From: JAVBPB01 sp031549965
GTDB taxonomy: Bacteria; Bacillota; Clostridia; Lachnospirales; Lachnospiraceae
Assembly: GCA_031549965.1 (NCBI GenBank)
Contig: JAVBPB010000023.1
Coordinates: forward strand, 1 to 40,471
Length of the DNA stretch: 40,471 bases
Reading direction: 5' to 3'
In this document: positions 31,936-40,290 of the stretch, piece after piece
Layout: every line of letters begins with the position of its first letter
Position numbering within the stretch: position 1 is the first letter of the stretch
The notes under the pieces: generated by a model
The model's input: the letters and a program-made list of their open reading frames with translations, nothing else
Told to the model about the DNA's origin: nothing
Databases searched by the model: none
Translations under genes and position numbers: made by a program

Positions 31936-33411
31936 TTATTTAGTTCTTATTTTAACTACTACTGGAAAATCACTTCTTACTGTGGTCGTTGAAAAAGTCA
32001 ATCCATCTTTATCTTTTTTCCATTTAGGTTTTTCATCAAAACCTAATATTTCTACATCTTCTATTATACCATGAAAATGTGGCTTATTCTGGTCTCCTGA
32101 ATCTCTTAATGATTCAATTACTATCTTTCCATCTTCAGGGTATTTTAGGAATGTTGCATATAGACAGCCATTATTAGCTGTAAATCTAATGTCTTTTCCT
32201 GTATACTCTTTGGATGAACCATCACTAAATTGACCTTCCACTTCTTTTGTTGGACCTTCGCCACTTTCTCGCCAAACACTGCTATTATATATAGCTTCAC
32301 CATTTACTTTAAGCCATTTTCCCATGTCCGAAAGAATTTGTTTGTCTCCCTCTGGGATGCTTCCGTCTGCTTTTGGTCCTACGTTTAGTAAAAGGTTTCC
32401 GTTTTTACTGACTACATCTATGAAATAGCAGATGATTTCGTAACTGCTTTTGTAGTCCAATGTAGTGGTATAGCACCATGAGTTTCTTGCTACTGCTGTA
32501 TCAGTTTGCCAGTAGTATGGTTTTGCATCTGCAAATTTTCCTCTTTCTACGTCTACAATTCCTGTTCCAAAGGACATAGCGTCATGTTTGTAGCAGATTG
32601 CTACTTTTTCGCCCCACTCTATTCCCCTATTATAATAATATGCTGCAAATTTTAATAAATACGGCTTTACCTTGTCGTGTTGTACCCACCAGTCAAAATA
32701 TAGTAGCTTGGGTTGGTATAGATCTATTAATTCACAGGTTCTTATAAGCCAGTCTTCCATAAATTCATCTGTTGGATAAGGGGTTCCGTATAAATCATGC
32801 TGTTCTGGTTGCTCCATTACTGATGGCCAATAGAAGTCTCCTCTCCTTAGTGGCTCTTTTATATCGCTTTCATATTCTTTTCCGTTTCCCATAAACCACC
32901 AGTGCTCTACACGGTGGGAGGATGTACAAAATGTAAGCTCTTTTTCTTCAAAAGCTTTCTTAAGTTCACCTATTATATCTCTTTTAGGGCCCATTTCAAA
33001 GGCATTGTAATGGGATGTTTCACTTTTGTACATTTGAAATCCATCATGATGCTCCGCAACTGGAAATACATATCTTGCTCCTGCTTCTTTAAATAATTCT
33101 GCCCATTCATTAGGGTTGAATTTGTCTGCTGTAAACATTGGAATAAAATCTTTATATCCAAAATCTTTATGCTCTCCATAAGTTTTACGATGATGCTCAA
33201 ATTCCTCAGTACCCTTAATATACATATTTCTTGAGTACCATTCATTATTAAAGGCGGGTACGCTATAAAGACCCCAATGTATGAATATTCCAAACTTTTC
33301 TTTTTTGAACCATTTTGGTATTTCGAAATCTCCAAAGGCAGACCAATCTGCTTTATAAGGACCTTTTTCTACTACTTCATCTATTTTTCTTAATCTTTCA
33401 TCTATATCCAC
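31936..33411 (-). CDS. Alpha-L-fucosidase, GH29
   Basis: 491 aa with no signal peptide, so probably cytoplasmic. FGIFIHWGLYSVPAFNNEWYS near the start, AEHHDGFQMY and the nucleophile Asp in KLLYFDWWVQHD (about 240) are GH29 hallmarks. The C-terminal beta-sandwich contains NGNLLLNVGPKADGSIPE. It removes fucose from imported oligosaccharides. It is the last gene of a solute-binding protein-SGNH esterase-fucosidase run, gap 40 bp. AGGAGG-like GGAGGTAGTTTCG precedes the ATG. Confidence 0.95.
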   Translation of the reverse strand: MDIDERLRKIDEVVEKGPYKADWSAFGDFEIPKWFKKEKFGIFIHWGLYSVPAFNNEWYSRNMYIKGTEEFEHHRKTYGEHKDFGYKDFIPMFTADKFNPNEWAELFKEAGARYVFPVAEHHDGFQMYKSETSHYNAFEMGPKRDIIGELKKAFEEKELTFCTSSHRVEHWWFMGNGKEYESDIKEPLRRGDFYWPSVMEQPEQHDLYGTPYPTDEFMEDWLIRTCELIDLYQPKLLYFDWWVQHDKVKPYLLKFAAYYYNRGIEWGEKVAICYKHDAMSFGTGIVDVERGKFADAKPYYWQTDTAVARNSWCYTTTLDYKSSYEIICYFIDVVSKNGNLLLNVGPKADGSIPEGDKQILSDMGKWLKVNGEAIYNSSVWRESGEGPTKEVEGQFSDGSSKEYTGKDIRFTANNGCLYATFLKYPEDGKIVIESLRDSGDQNKPHFHGIIEDVEILGFDEKPKWKKDKDGLTFSTTTVRSDFPVVVKIRTK

Positions 33412-33451
33412 GAAACTACCTCCTTAAACTAATCCATATCAATTTTTTATT

Positions 33452-34102
33452 TTACTCGAAAGTAAATCCGATACCATCTAAAAATGTTTTGGCAAGTATC
33501 ATATGTCCTTGCAACACTGGATGCACTCTGTCTTGTGATAGTACATATGAGTGTGCTTTTTCTAAGAAGGTATCTATGGCTTCTTGAACATCTATGTATT
33601 TTAGTGAATACTCTTCACTAAGTTTTTTTCCTATTGCTCCAAATTCTCTAACTAATTTACTCATAGGTTCATTTTTATCCGGTTCAATAATATATGGCGG
33701 TAAAATGTATATACCTTTTACATGTGGAAGAGTTTTTTCAATTAGTTCCCTATATACGCTTTCATATTCAGATGGCTCAATTTGATTAAATTTTGCAAAG
33801 GGAGCACTATCAAAATGACGCCATGCATCATTTACACCAATCATAATGCTTACATAGTCAGGATTCATATTAAGAACGTCTTCCTGCCAGCGTCCTTTTA
33901 AATCTCTTATGGTATTTCCGCTAATGCCTTTGTTTATAACCATTATTTTATATTCTGGTTTAAATGCAATTAAAGCTGCATTTACAAGACTTACATATCC
34001 ATCTCCAAATGATCCCCATTCTGCCGGCTTTGCATCATAATTTCTTCCACAGTCTGTAATAGAATCACCTATCATAACTAAAGTACTATTTTTATCTAAC
34101 AT
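33452..34102 (-). CDS. SGNH/GDSL hydrolase (probable carbohydrate esterase)
   Basis: 216 aa, cytoplasmic. Block I is GDSITD with Ser14. The oxyanion-hole Gly is in GISGNTIRDLKGRW, the Asn in MIGVNDAWRHFD, and the Asp-His pair in SQDRVHP near the end. These are the four SGNH blocks of acetylxylan- or rhamnogalacturonan-acetylesterase-like enzymes. It probably deacetylates sugars imported with fucose. The frame extends to 34132, but AAGGAG lies 8 nt before the ATG at 34102. It sits 36 bp from the solute-binding-protein gene. Confidence 0.9.
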   Translation of the reverse strand: MLDKNSTLVMIGDSITDCGRNYDAKPAEWGSFGDGYVSLVNAALIAFKPEYKIMVINKGISGNTIRDLKGRWQEDVLNMNPDYVSIMIGVNDAWRHFDSAPFAKFNQIEPSEYESVYRELIEKTLPHVKGIYILPPYIIEPDKNEPMSKLVREFGAIGKKLSEEYSLKYIDVQEAIDTFLEKAHSYVLSQDRVHPVLQGHMILAKTFLDGIGFTFE

Positions 34103-34138
34103 ATTTTTTCTCCTTTCAATTATAAAAATCAAATAAAT

Positions 34139-35884
34139 CTAGTCATTATATAATTTTATTGCTTCAGTACGGCTTTGATTTTGTAATCTTGCATTATCAA
34201 AGTCAACGGATAGTACTGTTTCATAACCTAAATCTTTTACTATTGAACGCATCTCATTTAGTAAATTATAAAATTCTTTTTCGTTTTCAGCAAAGACCAT
34301 TTCCCATGAATATTCCACAATTACTTTACGGCACTGTCCCCTGATTGTAGAGATTTCTGCTGAGCTTTCAGGTACTACAAAAGTTGATCCGGGTGCAACT
34401 AATATCTGATTATGTTGTTCTAAATATTCTAAAACGGAATCTGCACCCATATGATTTTTCCAATCCTCATCAAGCTTTGTCTCCTCCATCTTCATGACTG
34501 AATCCCACATTGAATAATAATATGGGTATCCTTTTGGATCTTTATCCACTTGTGAAACTGGTTTATAATTAAGCTCACAAAGGCCATCCTTCCAATTTCC
34601 ACCTCCCCAATCTTCTGGTACAATTGCTTCACTGGTATATAATGCTTTTATTCCAAAGTCAGTCAGGTAGTATCCATCCTCTCTTTCCTCCCAAGTAAGC
34701 CCCTTTGGACCTGCACATCTTCCAGTTGCTTCAGCACAGGCAATTTGTATTCCTTCTGGTGAGTAAAGCCAATCAATAAAATCAGCCAGACGGCTGGGAT
34801 CTTTGGTTTGGCTACCAATTCCAATTACTGTTTTTTGATTTCCTTCTGGATTACATCCATAAGACATTATTTGCATGTCATCAATAGGTGCTAACATAAA
34901 TCCCTTGCCTTCTTCTACATGTGCAGAGGTATTATAGGCTGATTTACCAAGCCATGGCCATGGTGAATAGAGAATTTGTCCATCCTGATATTTTTTAAAA
35001 ACATCTTCATAGTTTTGATTCATTGAAGCAGGATCAACCATGCCCATTTGATTTGCATTAAAATATAGTTTTAAATTACGTAAATAAAATGAATTATCTC
35101 CTAATATATCCTGATAATCACTGCCATCCACTTTTGCCAGTACAAAACCAATTTCATCATACCCATAAAGGCATGCCGGTTGTTTTGCATTGTTCATCAT
35201 ATTTCCATCCCAATCCTTAAAAAATGAAAATGCGTAAGTTTTTTTGCCTGAATCACTATATGGTATTTTTTGCTGCATTTGCTGCAATATAGGTAATAAT
35301 TCTTCTAATGTTTCTATTCTTGGATATCCAATCAAGCTGTACGCATCCCAGCGTAAGTATGGACCAAATGTTAATTCCAGTCCTTCATTTGGTGTTAACG
35401 GAGTCTGATCTGATACTTCACTTGGAATAGCATAAATTCCCTCTTTTGAAACCTTATTATTTAATGATAAAATAGCTTTTTCATAACGCATGATATCTTT
35501 CTCTTTTAACATTTCTGACATATCAAGTAATAGTCCTGCATTTACCATATCCTCAAAATTACCTTCTTCTCCTGAACAAATTACCAAGTCTCCAAGATTA
35601 CCTGCTGCTACGCGGGTTTCAAATAAAGTATCACCGCCTCCTGCTACATTTGGTGCAATAATATTTAACTGCATATTAAATTTATCCTTAATAATCTTAG
35701 CAAACCAACCTGATTGGAGTCCCTGATAGTTGGCAAGGGAGTCAAATACATCCACCACTATAAATTCCTTATACTGACTTTTTCCATTGTTATTAAATGA
35801 ATATGTACATCCACTTAACAGTAAAGTAAATACCATAAGTACACAAATAATCTTTTTTTTCATTATCCACTTTTTAATCCTCAT
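34139..35884 (-). CDS. ABC sugar transporter solute-binding lipoprotein (family 1)
   Basis: About 581 aa. LMVFTLLLSGC is a lipobox with Cys26 as the lipidated residue, so the protein is tethered outside the membrane. The long form with EFIVVDVFDSLANYQG near the start and AEATGRCAGPKGLTWEE in the middle resembles LplA/YtcQ-type binding proteins, which work with LplB/YtcP-type permeases. No permease genes are present here. The frame opens at 35899, but GGAGG lies 8 nt before the ATG at 35884. It is the first gene of the fucoside operon and divergent from the response regulator. Confidence 0.9.
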   Translation of the reverse strand: MRIKKWIMKKKIICVLMVFTLLLSGCTYSFNNNGKSQYKEFIVVDVFDSLANYQGLQSGWFAKIIKDKFNMQLNIIAPNVAGGGDTLFETRVAAGNLGDLVICSGEEGNFEDMVNAGLLLDMSEMLKEKDIMRYEKAILSLNNKVSKEGIYAIPSEVSDQTPLTPNEGLELTFGPYLRWDAYSLIGYPRIETLEELLPILQQMQQKIPYSDSGKKTYAFSFFKDWDGNMMNNAKQPACLYGYDEIGFVLAKVDGSDYQDILGDNSFYLRNLKLYFNANQMGMVDPASMNQNYEDVFKKYQDGQILYSPWPWLGKSAYNTSAHVEEGKGFMLAPIDDMQIMSYGCNPEGNQKTVIGIGSQTKDPSRLADFIDWLYSPEGIQIACAEATGRCAGPKGLTWEEREDGYYLTDFGIKALYTSEAIVPEDWGGGNWKDGLCELNYKPVSQVDKDPKGYPYYYSMWDSVMKMEETKLDEDWKNHMGADSVLEYLEQHNQILVAPGSTFVVPESSAEISTIRGQCRKVIVEYSWEMVFAENEKEFYNLLNEMRSIVKDLGYETVLSVDFDNARLQNQSRTEAIKLYND

Positions 35885-36231
35885 GATACAATCCTCCATC
35901 TTTTTTTGATTTTAGCATAAAATTTGCCCTCTACCTACCTGACAAATTGGTTTATATTTACCCTTTAAATTGCACTTTCATATTTTGCATCATTCTTAAA
36001 ATAATATGCCTTTATACTTTTGAGTTATAAAGGTAAATCTATTTCTTTTGTACTTTTCATTATAACACACATGTCTGTTTTCTCTATACAAATATTAAGA
36101 AATATGCTATTCTATGTATATAAGGGTTATTACTTACAGCTACTCTAATGTTGGAAGAAATTAATTTTGAAGAAAGGAATATGCAAACATAAATACTTTT
36201 ACTCTTTGTGTTTGCAGCTCAGAAAAATATT
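35885..36231. promoter_or_regulatory. Divergent control region of the fucoside locus
   Basis: About 350 bp between the lipoprotein gene and the palindrome at 36232. On the minus strand TGTTATAAT (complement near 36060-36068) is an extended -10 for the operon. A hairpin-forming inverted repeat CCTTTATAC/GTTATAAAGG (about 36009-36032) lies in the leader and could bind the AraC-type regulator (inference). No frame is seen. Confidence 0.45.
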
Positions 36232-36396
36232 CTAGTTCACCGTTTTGTAATTTCTTGTGCAAAATTCTGAGGATATTTTTCAGAGAGTGCATGTCAAAAA
36301 ACGTAAGCGTAGCGAACTACGCCGAGGGTTTTTGACATGTGCTATCTGGAAAATAGACCAGAATTTTGCATAAGAAATTACAAAATGGAGTTCTAG
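36232..36396. repeat. 165-bp palindrome (family C) immediately upstream of the response regulator
   Basis: Outer arms (36232-36268 with 36358-36396) share the 18-mer TTTTGTAATTTCTTRTGCAA and end in AAATTCTG/CAGAATTT. A middle stem is ATTTTTCAGA with TCTGGAAAAT, and an inner stem is ATGTCAAAAA with TTTTTGACAT. The tip is GCGTAG-CGAA-CTACGC, set in an asymmetric loop (ACGTAA on the left, CGAGGG on the right). The layout, a long palindrome with an asymmetric loop below the tip, mirrors family A although the sequence differs. Confidence 0.85.
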
Positions 36397-36424
36397 TATG
36401 ATTTACTGAGTCTTGGTGCAAATT

Positions 36425-37984
36425 ATGGAGACATTATACATAGCCGATGACGAAGCAAATATTCGTGAAGGTCTTAAGTTAATTCTGGATTGGGAAGATT
36501 TAGGGTTTACTATTTGTGGTGAGGCTGGAAATGGTGAAGATGCATTATCAGATATTTTAAGACTTAATCCAAGCCTGGTATTTCTGGATATTCGTATGCC
36601 CCGTATGTATGGTATAGATGTTGCTAAAGCAGCAAGAGAACAGGGATATAAAGGAAGGTTTATTATTTTAAGTGGGTATTCAGATTTTACATATGCTCAA
36701 AAAGCAATTAACTATGGGGTCGATAATTACTTAACAAAACCCATTGATGAGGATGAATTATTAGAAGCTGTACTACAGGTAAAAAAGATTATTGAAAAGG
36801 AAAAATCAAGCTCAACTTCTATTGAACAATATAAGAAGAAGGCTAAAAATGTTATCCTTTCTGATTTAATTTTGGGAAATATGGATATGGGTCAAATGGA
36901 TACCTCTGGTATGAACTTGGATGCTTCTGTTTATCAGGTTTTAATATATGAAAACTTCAATAGAGAAATAACCGACATCTACTATCATTTTTCTGATCTA
37001 TTACGTGTTTCTCACAGTAAAAATGACATTTTTGAGTATCTCCATGAAAATGGACACGATATTATTTTATTAAAAGGCGAGCTTGCTTTATATAAATTTG
37101 AGCGTTTTCTTTCTCATTATGAGAATACACCTCAAAAAGGAAGTCCACTTGATTCTCTTTTTATTGTTTATGGTCATCCTGTAGATGATCTATTTTCTAT
37201 ACATACATCCTACGCTGAGGCGTCTACTCTCATATTACGAAGATTTTTTTGTATACAGGGACAACATACTTTAGGATTTGAGGAACTGCCGGATCTTGCA
37301 AAAAAGAATTTGGAGATTACTTCCAAAAAACTTCAAGAATATAGCGAACAGTTAATTGGATATATTCAGTCATTTAATCGCAAGAAAACAGCAGAAGCTT
37401 TATTTAGCCTTGAGAATTATTTGTATAATGTAGTTAATGATATTAAAGATGTTAAGTTATTTTTAACTGATTTGTATTTACAGATTAAGGAGAAAATAAA
37501 TCATGTTTATAATACCTGCGAAATACCTTTTCCTTCAAATTCATCTATAATTGATATAATTACTAAAAAATATTATTTATATGAGATTATTCAGTTCTTT
37601 TCAGAGCAGTTTGAAATGATTATGAACACTATTGGTAATACTTCAAGGGATAGCGTTTTGGATGATATTTTATACTATATTGACCATAACTTTAAAAACA
37701 ATATTAAACTTGAAACTATCGCTCCTTTATTTGGTTATAATAGTGCTTATCTTGGAAAGATTTTTAGTAAAACTTTTAATGAAAGTTTTAATTCTTATGT
37801 AGATAATAGAAGAATTGAATACTCTAAAGAGCTTCTGCTGGAAAATAGATTAAAAGTATATGAAATTGCAGAACAGGTAGGGTATAAAAATGTAGATTAT
37901 TTTCATAAGAAGTTTAAAAAATATGTGGGGGAAAGCCCTGCTGAGTTTAGGAAAAAAATGGGAGTTGGAAGTGATGAGGTTTAG
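36425..37984 (+). CDS. AraC-type two-component response regulator (YesN-like)
   Basis: About 519 aa. The receiver domain (1-125) has Asp55 in VFLDIRMP and the Lys in YLTKPIDEDEL. A poorly conserved middle (130-410) and a C-terminal AraC helix-turn-helix (about 415-515; LETIAPLFGYNSAYLGKIFSK, EIAEQVGYKNVDYFHKKFKKY) follow. It should activate the divergent fucoside operon when phosphorylated. The frame could start at TTG 36413 or GTG 36416, but METLYIADDE from the ATG at 36425 gives the normal receiver start. No start has a good ribosome-binding site. The usual sensor kinase gene is missing. Confidence 0.9.
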   Translation: METLYIADDEANIREGLKLILDWEDLGFTICGEAGNGEDALSDILRLNPSLVFLDIRMPRMYGIDVAKAAREQGYKGRFIILSGYSDFTYAQKAINYGVDNYLTKPIDEDELLEAVLQVKKIIEKEKSSSTSIEQYKKKAKNVILSDLILGNMDMGQMDTSGMNLDASVYQVLIYENFNREITDIYYHFSDLLRVSHSKNDIFEYLHENGHDIILLKGELALYKFERFLSHYENTPQKGSPLDSLFIVYGHPVDDLFSIHTSYAEASTLILRRFFCIQGQHTLGFEELPDLAKKNLEITSKKLQEYSEQLIGYIQSFNRKKTAEALFSLENYLYNVVNDIKDVKLFLTDLYLQIKEKINHVYNTCEIPFPSNSSIIDIITKKYYLYEIIQFFSEQFEMIMNTIGNTSRDSVLDDILYYIDHNFKNNIKLETIAPLFGYNSAYLGKIFSKTFNESFNSYVDNRRIEYSKELLLENRLKVYEIAEQVGYKNVDYFHKKFKKYVGESPAEFRKKMGVGSDEV

Positions 37985-38017
37985 ATAGTTATTTTTTAGC
38001 CTCTGAATGATAATAGA

Positions 38018-38042
38018 GGTTCACCAAGCACTTTGGTGAACC
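38018..38042 (+). terminator. Hairpin after the response regulator gene
   Basis: A perfect 10-bp stem GGTTCACCAA/TTGGTGAACC with a short loop. No T run follows, so termination efficiency is uncertain. Confidence 0.55.
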
Positions 38043-38118
38043 CCACCACACTCAAAATCATACAAATAAAATAAATATATAAAATGCAAACACTACATAA
38101 AGTAATGTATAATAAGTT

Positions 38119-38415
38119 TCATTGAGAATTTGATTTAGAATTATTGAACCTTAACATTTCCAATTGCCTTGCTCGTTCAAAGCCTTTTTGTAAAAATTCT
38201 TCTGCGGTTAAATCAGTATAGTCCCAATACATGGGTTCTAATGCAGTAGAACCCAAATAACCTATTTCTGCTATTTTTTTCATAACTGTTTCCCAATCAA
38301 TCTTGCCATCAAAAGGCAACTGATGCTGGGTATTAATTCCAAATATAATCAACTTTTTCATACATTCCATATTTATAGCAATAACAGTAGTATATATAAC
38401 ACTATGGACACGCAT
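38119..38415 (-). pseudogene. C-terminal fragment of a sugar phosphate isomerase/epimerase (TIM barrel)
   Basis: Only the last 65 codons are recognisable: QHQLPFDGKIDWETVMKKI and GSTALEPMYWDY, as at the C-terminus of AP-endonuclease-2-type isomerases. Full-length relatives have about 270-300 aa. The upstream codons (MRVHSVIYTTVIAINMEC) show no match, and the conserved His/Asp metal residues are gone. It begins 3 bp after the stop of the metallophosphoesterase gene, so that gene or its insertion probably replaced the 5' part. The original gene likely belonged to the neighbouring sugar locus. Confidence 0.78.
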
Positions 38416-38418
38416 ATA

Positions 38419-39585
38419 CTAACCACAAGTACCTGTACTGTCTAAATTATTTTTTATTTGTTGTGCGATTTTAGACTTAATGAAGTTTTGTCCTTTTTTG
38501 GGATTTAATTTCATATGTACTTCTGTAATTAAATCTATTAATATACTATCTATTTTTGTATTTATTCCAAAAAATCTTGACCTATAATAAAATGTTAATT
38601 TCATCACTACAATCTTTAAAATTCCCTCTGATCCTTCATCCTTTATGTACCTCATTAAATCACTTTGTAAATTTACAATTTTTAAATCACATTTTAAGAA
38701 TATTAACATGAATTTTTCAAATGCCTTATCTTGTTTTGACTTCATAAGTTGATTAATCGCAACTCCTAATTTAGGAGTTCCCACAGTCTCTAAAATAAGA
38801 TTTTGAATTGCTACTGGAAACAACAATTTAGAAACGTCAAGCATTTTATTTTTTGCAGCTTCAAATTCATCTGATGAATTGACACCAAAATGTTTTTTTT
38901 CAATATCATCTAAATTTTCATAATCTTCAAGCCAGTCTAAAGGATGATGCATCATACATATTTTAAAATCAGCATCCTTAATTTCTGAATATAATTCTGC
39001 TATTTGAAGAACTCCCACGTAGAGACTTCCTTTTTCACTTGCTCCTTTTCCTGATGAACGCCAAGCCGAATCAACGCAAGCTATCCCCACATTAATTCCA
39101 TTAATATTACGTTGGAATGTATACCCTAATGTTCCAAACTTAACATCCTTTTGCATTGTAGATATTATATTATAAAAGTATCTTAAACGATTATTATATG
39201 ACATATCAAACTCAGAAATTATTTCATCTATACTCTTCAGATCTTTAACCTTTAATCCATTTTCTGTTGCTTTTACAATGTTACTAGTATCAACCTCATG
39301 ATTACCTGCAACACATATAAACTGTTCAATAGATAATTCTAAAGACCTTAATAAAGGATTTACCAGAATATTCATTGCTAATTCCCATTGCATTTCATCT
39401 TTCTCAGCTTTATCCCCTCTCTGAATAAGGTCACCCGTAAAACAAACTAAACTAATTGTAATACCTTCTTTTTTTTGAACCTTTAATACATCTTCTATCA
39501 TTTTATCAGCAATTATTTTTATTTCTGCTTCATTTTTTTTTTGGATATGTGCATCTGAGATATGCAAAATATTCAATACCTTCAT
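38419..39585 (-). CDS. Calcineurin-like metallophosphoesterase lacking the last metal motif
   Basis: 388 aa, no signal peptide. The first four metallophosphoesterase motifs are present: DAH (11-13), GDLIQRGD (51-58), GNHE (94-97) and MHHPLDW (212-218). In relatives the His motif is followed by GHxH, but here DWLEDYENLDDIEKK leads to a helical, Lys-rich C-terminal region with no such motif. The domain may have suffered a deletion or fusion, or be divergent. Proteins with this N-terminus occur in accessory and defence islands; its role here is unknown. GGAGG precedes the ATG. It lies between a gene fragment and insertion sequences, which suggests recent acquisition. Confidence 0.8.
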   Translation of the reverse strand: MKVLNILHISDAHIQKKNEAEIKIIADKMIEDVLKVQKKEGITISLVCFTGDLIQRGDKAEKDEMQWELAMNILVNPLLRSLELSIEQFICVAGNHEVDTSNIVKATENGLKVKDLKSIDEIISEFDMSYNNRLRYFYNIISTMQKDVKFGTLGYTFQRNINGINVGIACVDSAWRSSGKGASEKGSLYVGVLQIAELYSEIKDADFKICMMHHPLDWLEDYENLDDIEKKHFGVNSSDEFEAAKNKMLDVSKLLFPVAIQNLILETVGTPKLGVAINQLMKSKQDKAFEKFMLIFLKCDLKIVNLQSDLMRYIKDEGSEGILKIVVMKLTFYYRSRFFGINTKIDSILIDLITEVHMKLNPKKGQNFIKSKIAQQIKNNLDSTGTCG

Positions 39586-39916
39586 TTAATCCTCCGTTCT
39601 ATTCTTGTACCCCTTTGAATATATATGTATTATAACGTTTTAGAAAAAAGGGGTATTTATAAATAACATTAGTGTTTCAAGATTAATTATTTTAGCTAAA
39701 GATAAAAAGAGGATAATCCATTTGCTAAATAAATACCGCACTCCTATCAATAAATCAAAATATTGCTGATATTTTACTAACTTAAGCTAGCTAGAATTAA
39801 CCCTTATTAATAGTAACAAACAACATTATCTTATTATATATATTATAACATTATTTCTTATATTTTCCATTATTAATTTAAAAAAGTTATATATCATTTT
39901 TATTTACTCAATTACC
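39586..39916. other. AT-rich intergenic region with no recognised feature
   Basis: About 330 bp of mostly A and T between the metallophosphoesterase gene and the IS30 left end. It must contain the leftward promoter, but none is convincing. No frame, repeat or RNA was recognised. Confidence 0.4.
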
Positions 39917-40053
39917 AAAGTAAATTCTACACCTTGCTAACCTTAGTGTGGAATTTACTTTGAAAAACTTCTGTGGTGGAATTTAATCTGACTATAAAAA
40001 TAGTATACTTAAATTGATGTATCTCCTAGTACCTCTTTTTAGGAGATACCTTT
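39917..40053. mobile_element. IS30-family left end
   Basis: AAAGTAAATTCTACAC pairs with GTGTGGAATTTACTTT (39917-39961, one mismatch). GTGGAATTTAATCTG follows near 39975. This GTGGAATTTA type of sequence is typical of IS30-family ends in Clostridia. A second hairpin, GTATCTCCTA/TAGGAGATAC (near 40018-40049), lies just before the transposase ATG. Such a hairpin can block read-through transcription into the transposase. Confidence 0.65.
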
Positions 40054-40290
40054 ATGGCTAAACAAAACACTTAACCTTAGATGAACGTCAAAATATTGAA
40101 AAATTTCTTGAGCAAAACTTTTCTTTTAAAAGAATTACATTGGAACTTGATAAGGATTGTACTACTATTTCTAAAGAGATACGTTCACATATCATTTACC
40201 GTAAAACTGGTGCTTTTGGTTATTCTTATAATTCCTGTGTCAATCGCTTTTCTTGTGATTTAAGATTGATTTGTAATCCTTGTATTTCAA
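40054..40290 (+). pseudogene. IS30-family transposase, N-terminal remnant with frameshift
   Basis: From 40068 the frame reads HLTLDERQNIEKFLEQ and then TTISKEIRSH, the helix-turn-helix of IS30 transposases, followed by TGAFGYSYNSCVNRFSC. The ATG at 40054 gives MAKQNT and a stop. Adding one A near 40060-40062 would restore MAKTKHLTL, so a single-base deletion has broken the gene. The homology ends near 40285, where an IS200-type end begins. About three quarters of the transposase, including the DDE domain, is missing. Confidence 0.85.

Noticed and set aside
40081..40263. 60-aa frame in the IS30 region
   Set aside because: It is in the wrong frame; the recognisable transposase sequence lies in the neighbouring frame from 40068.
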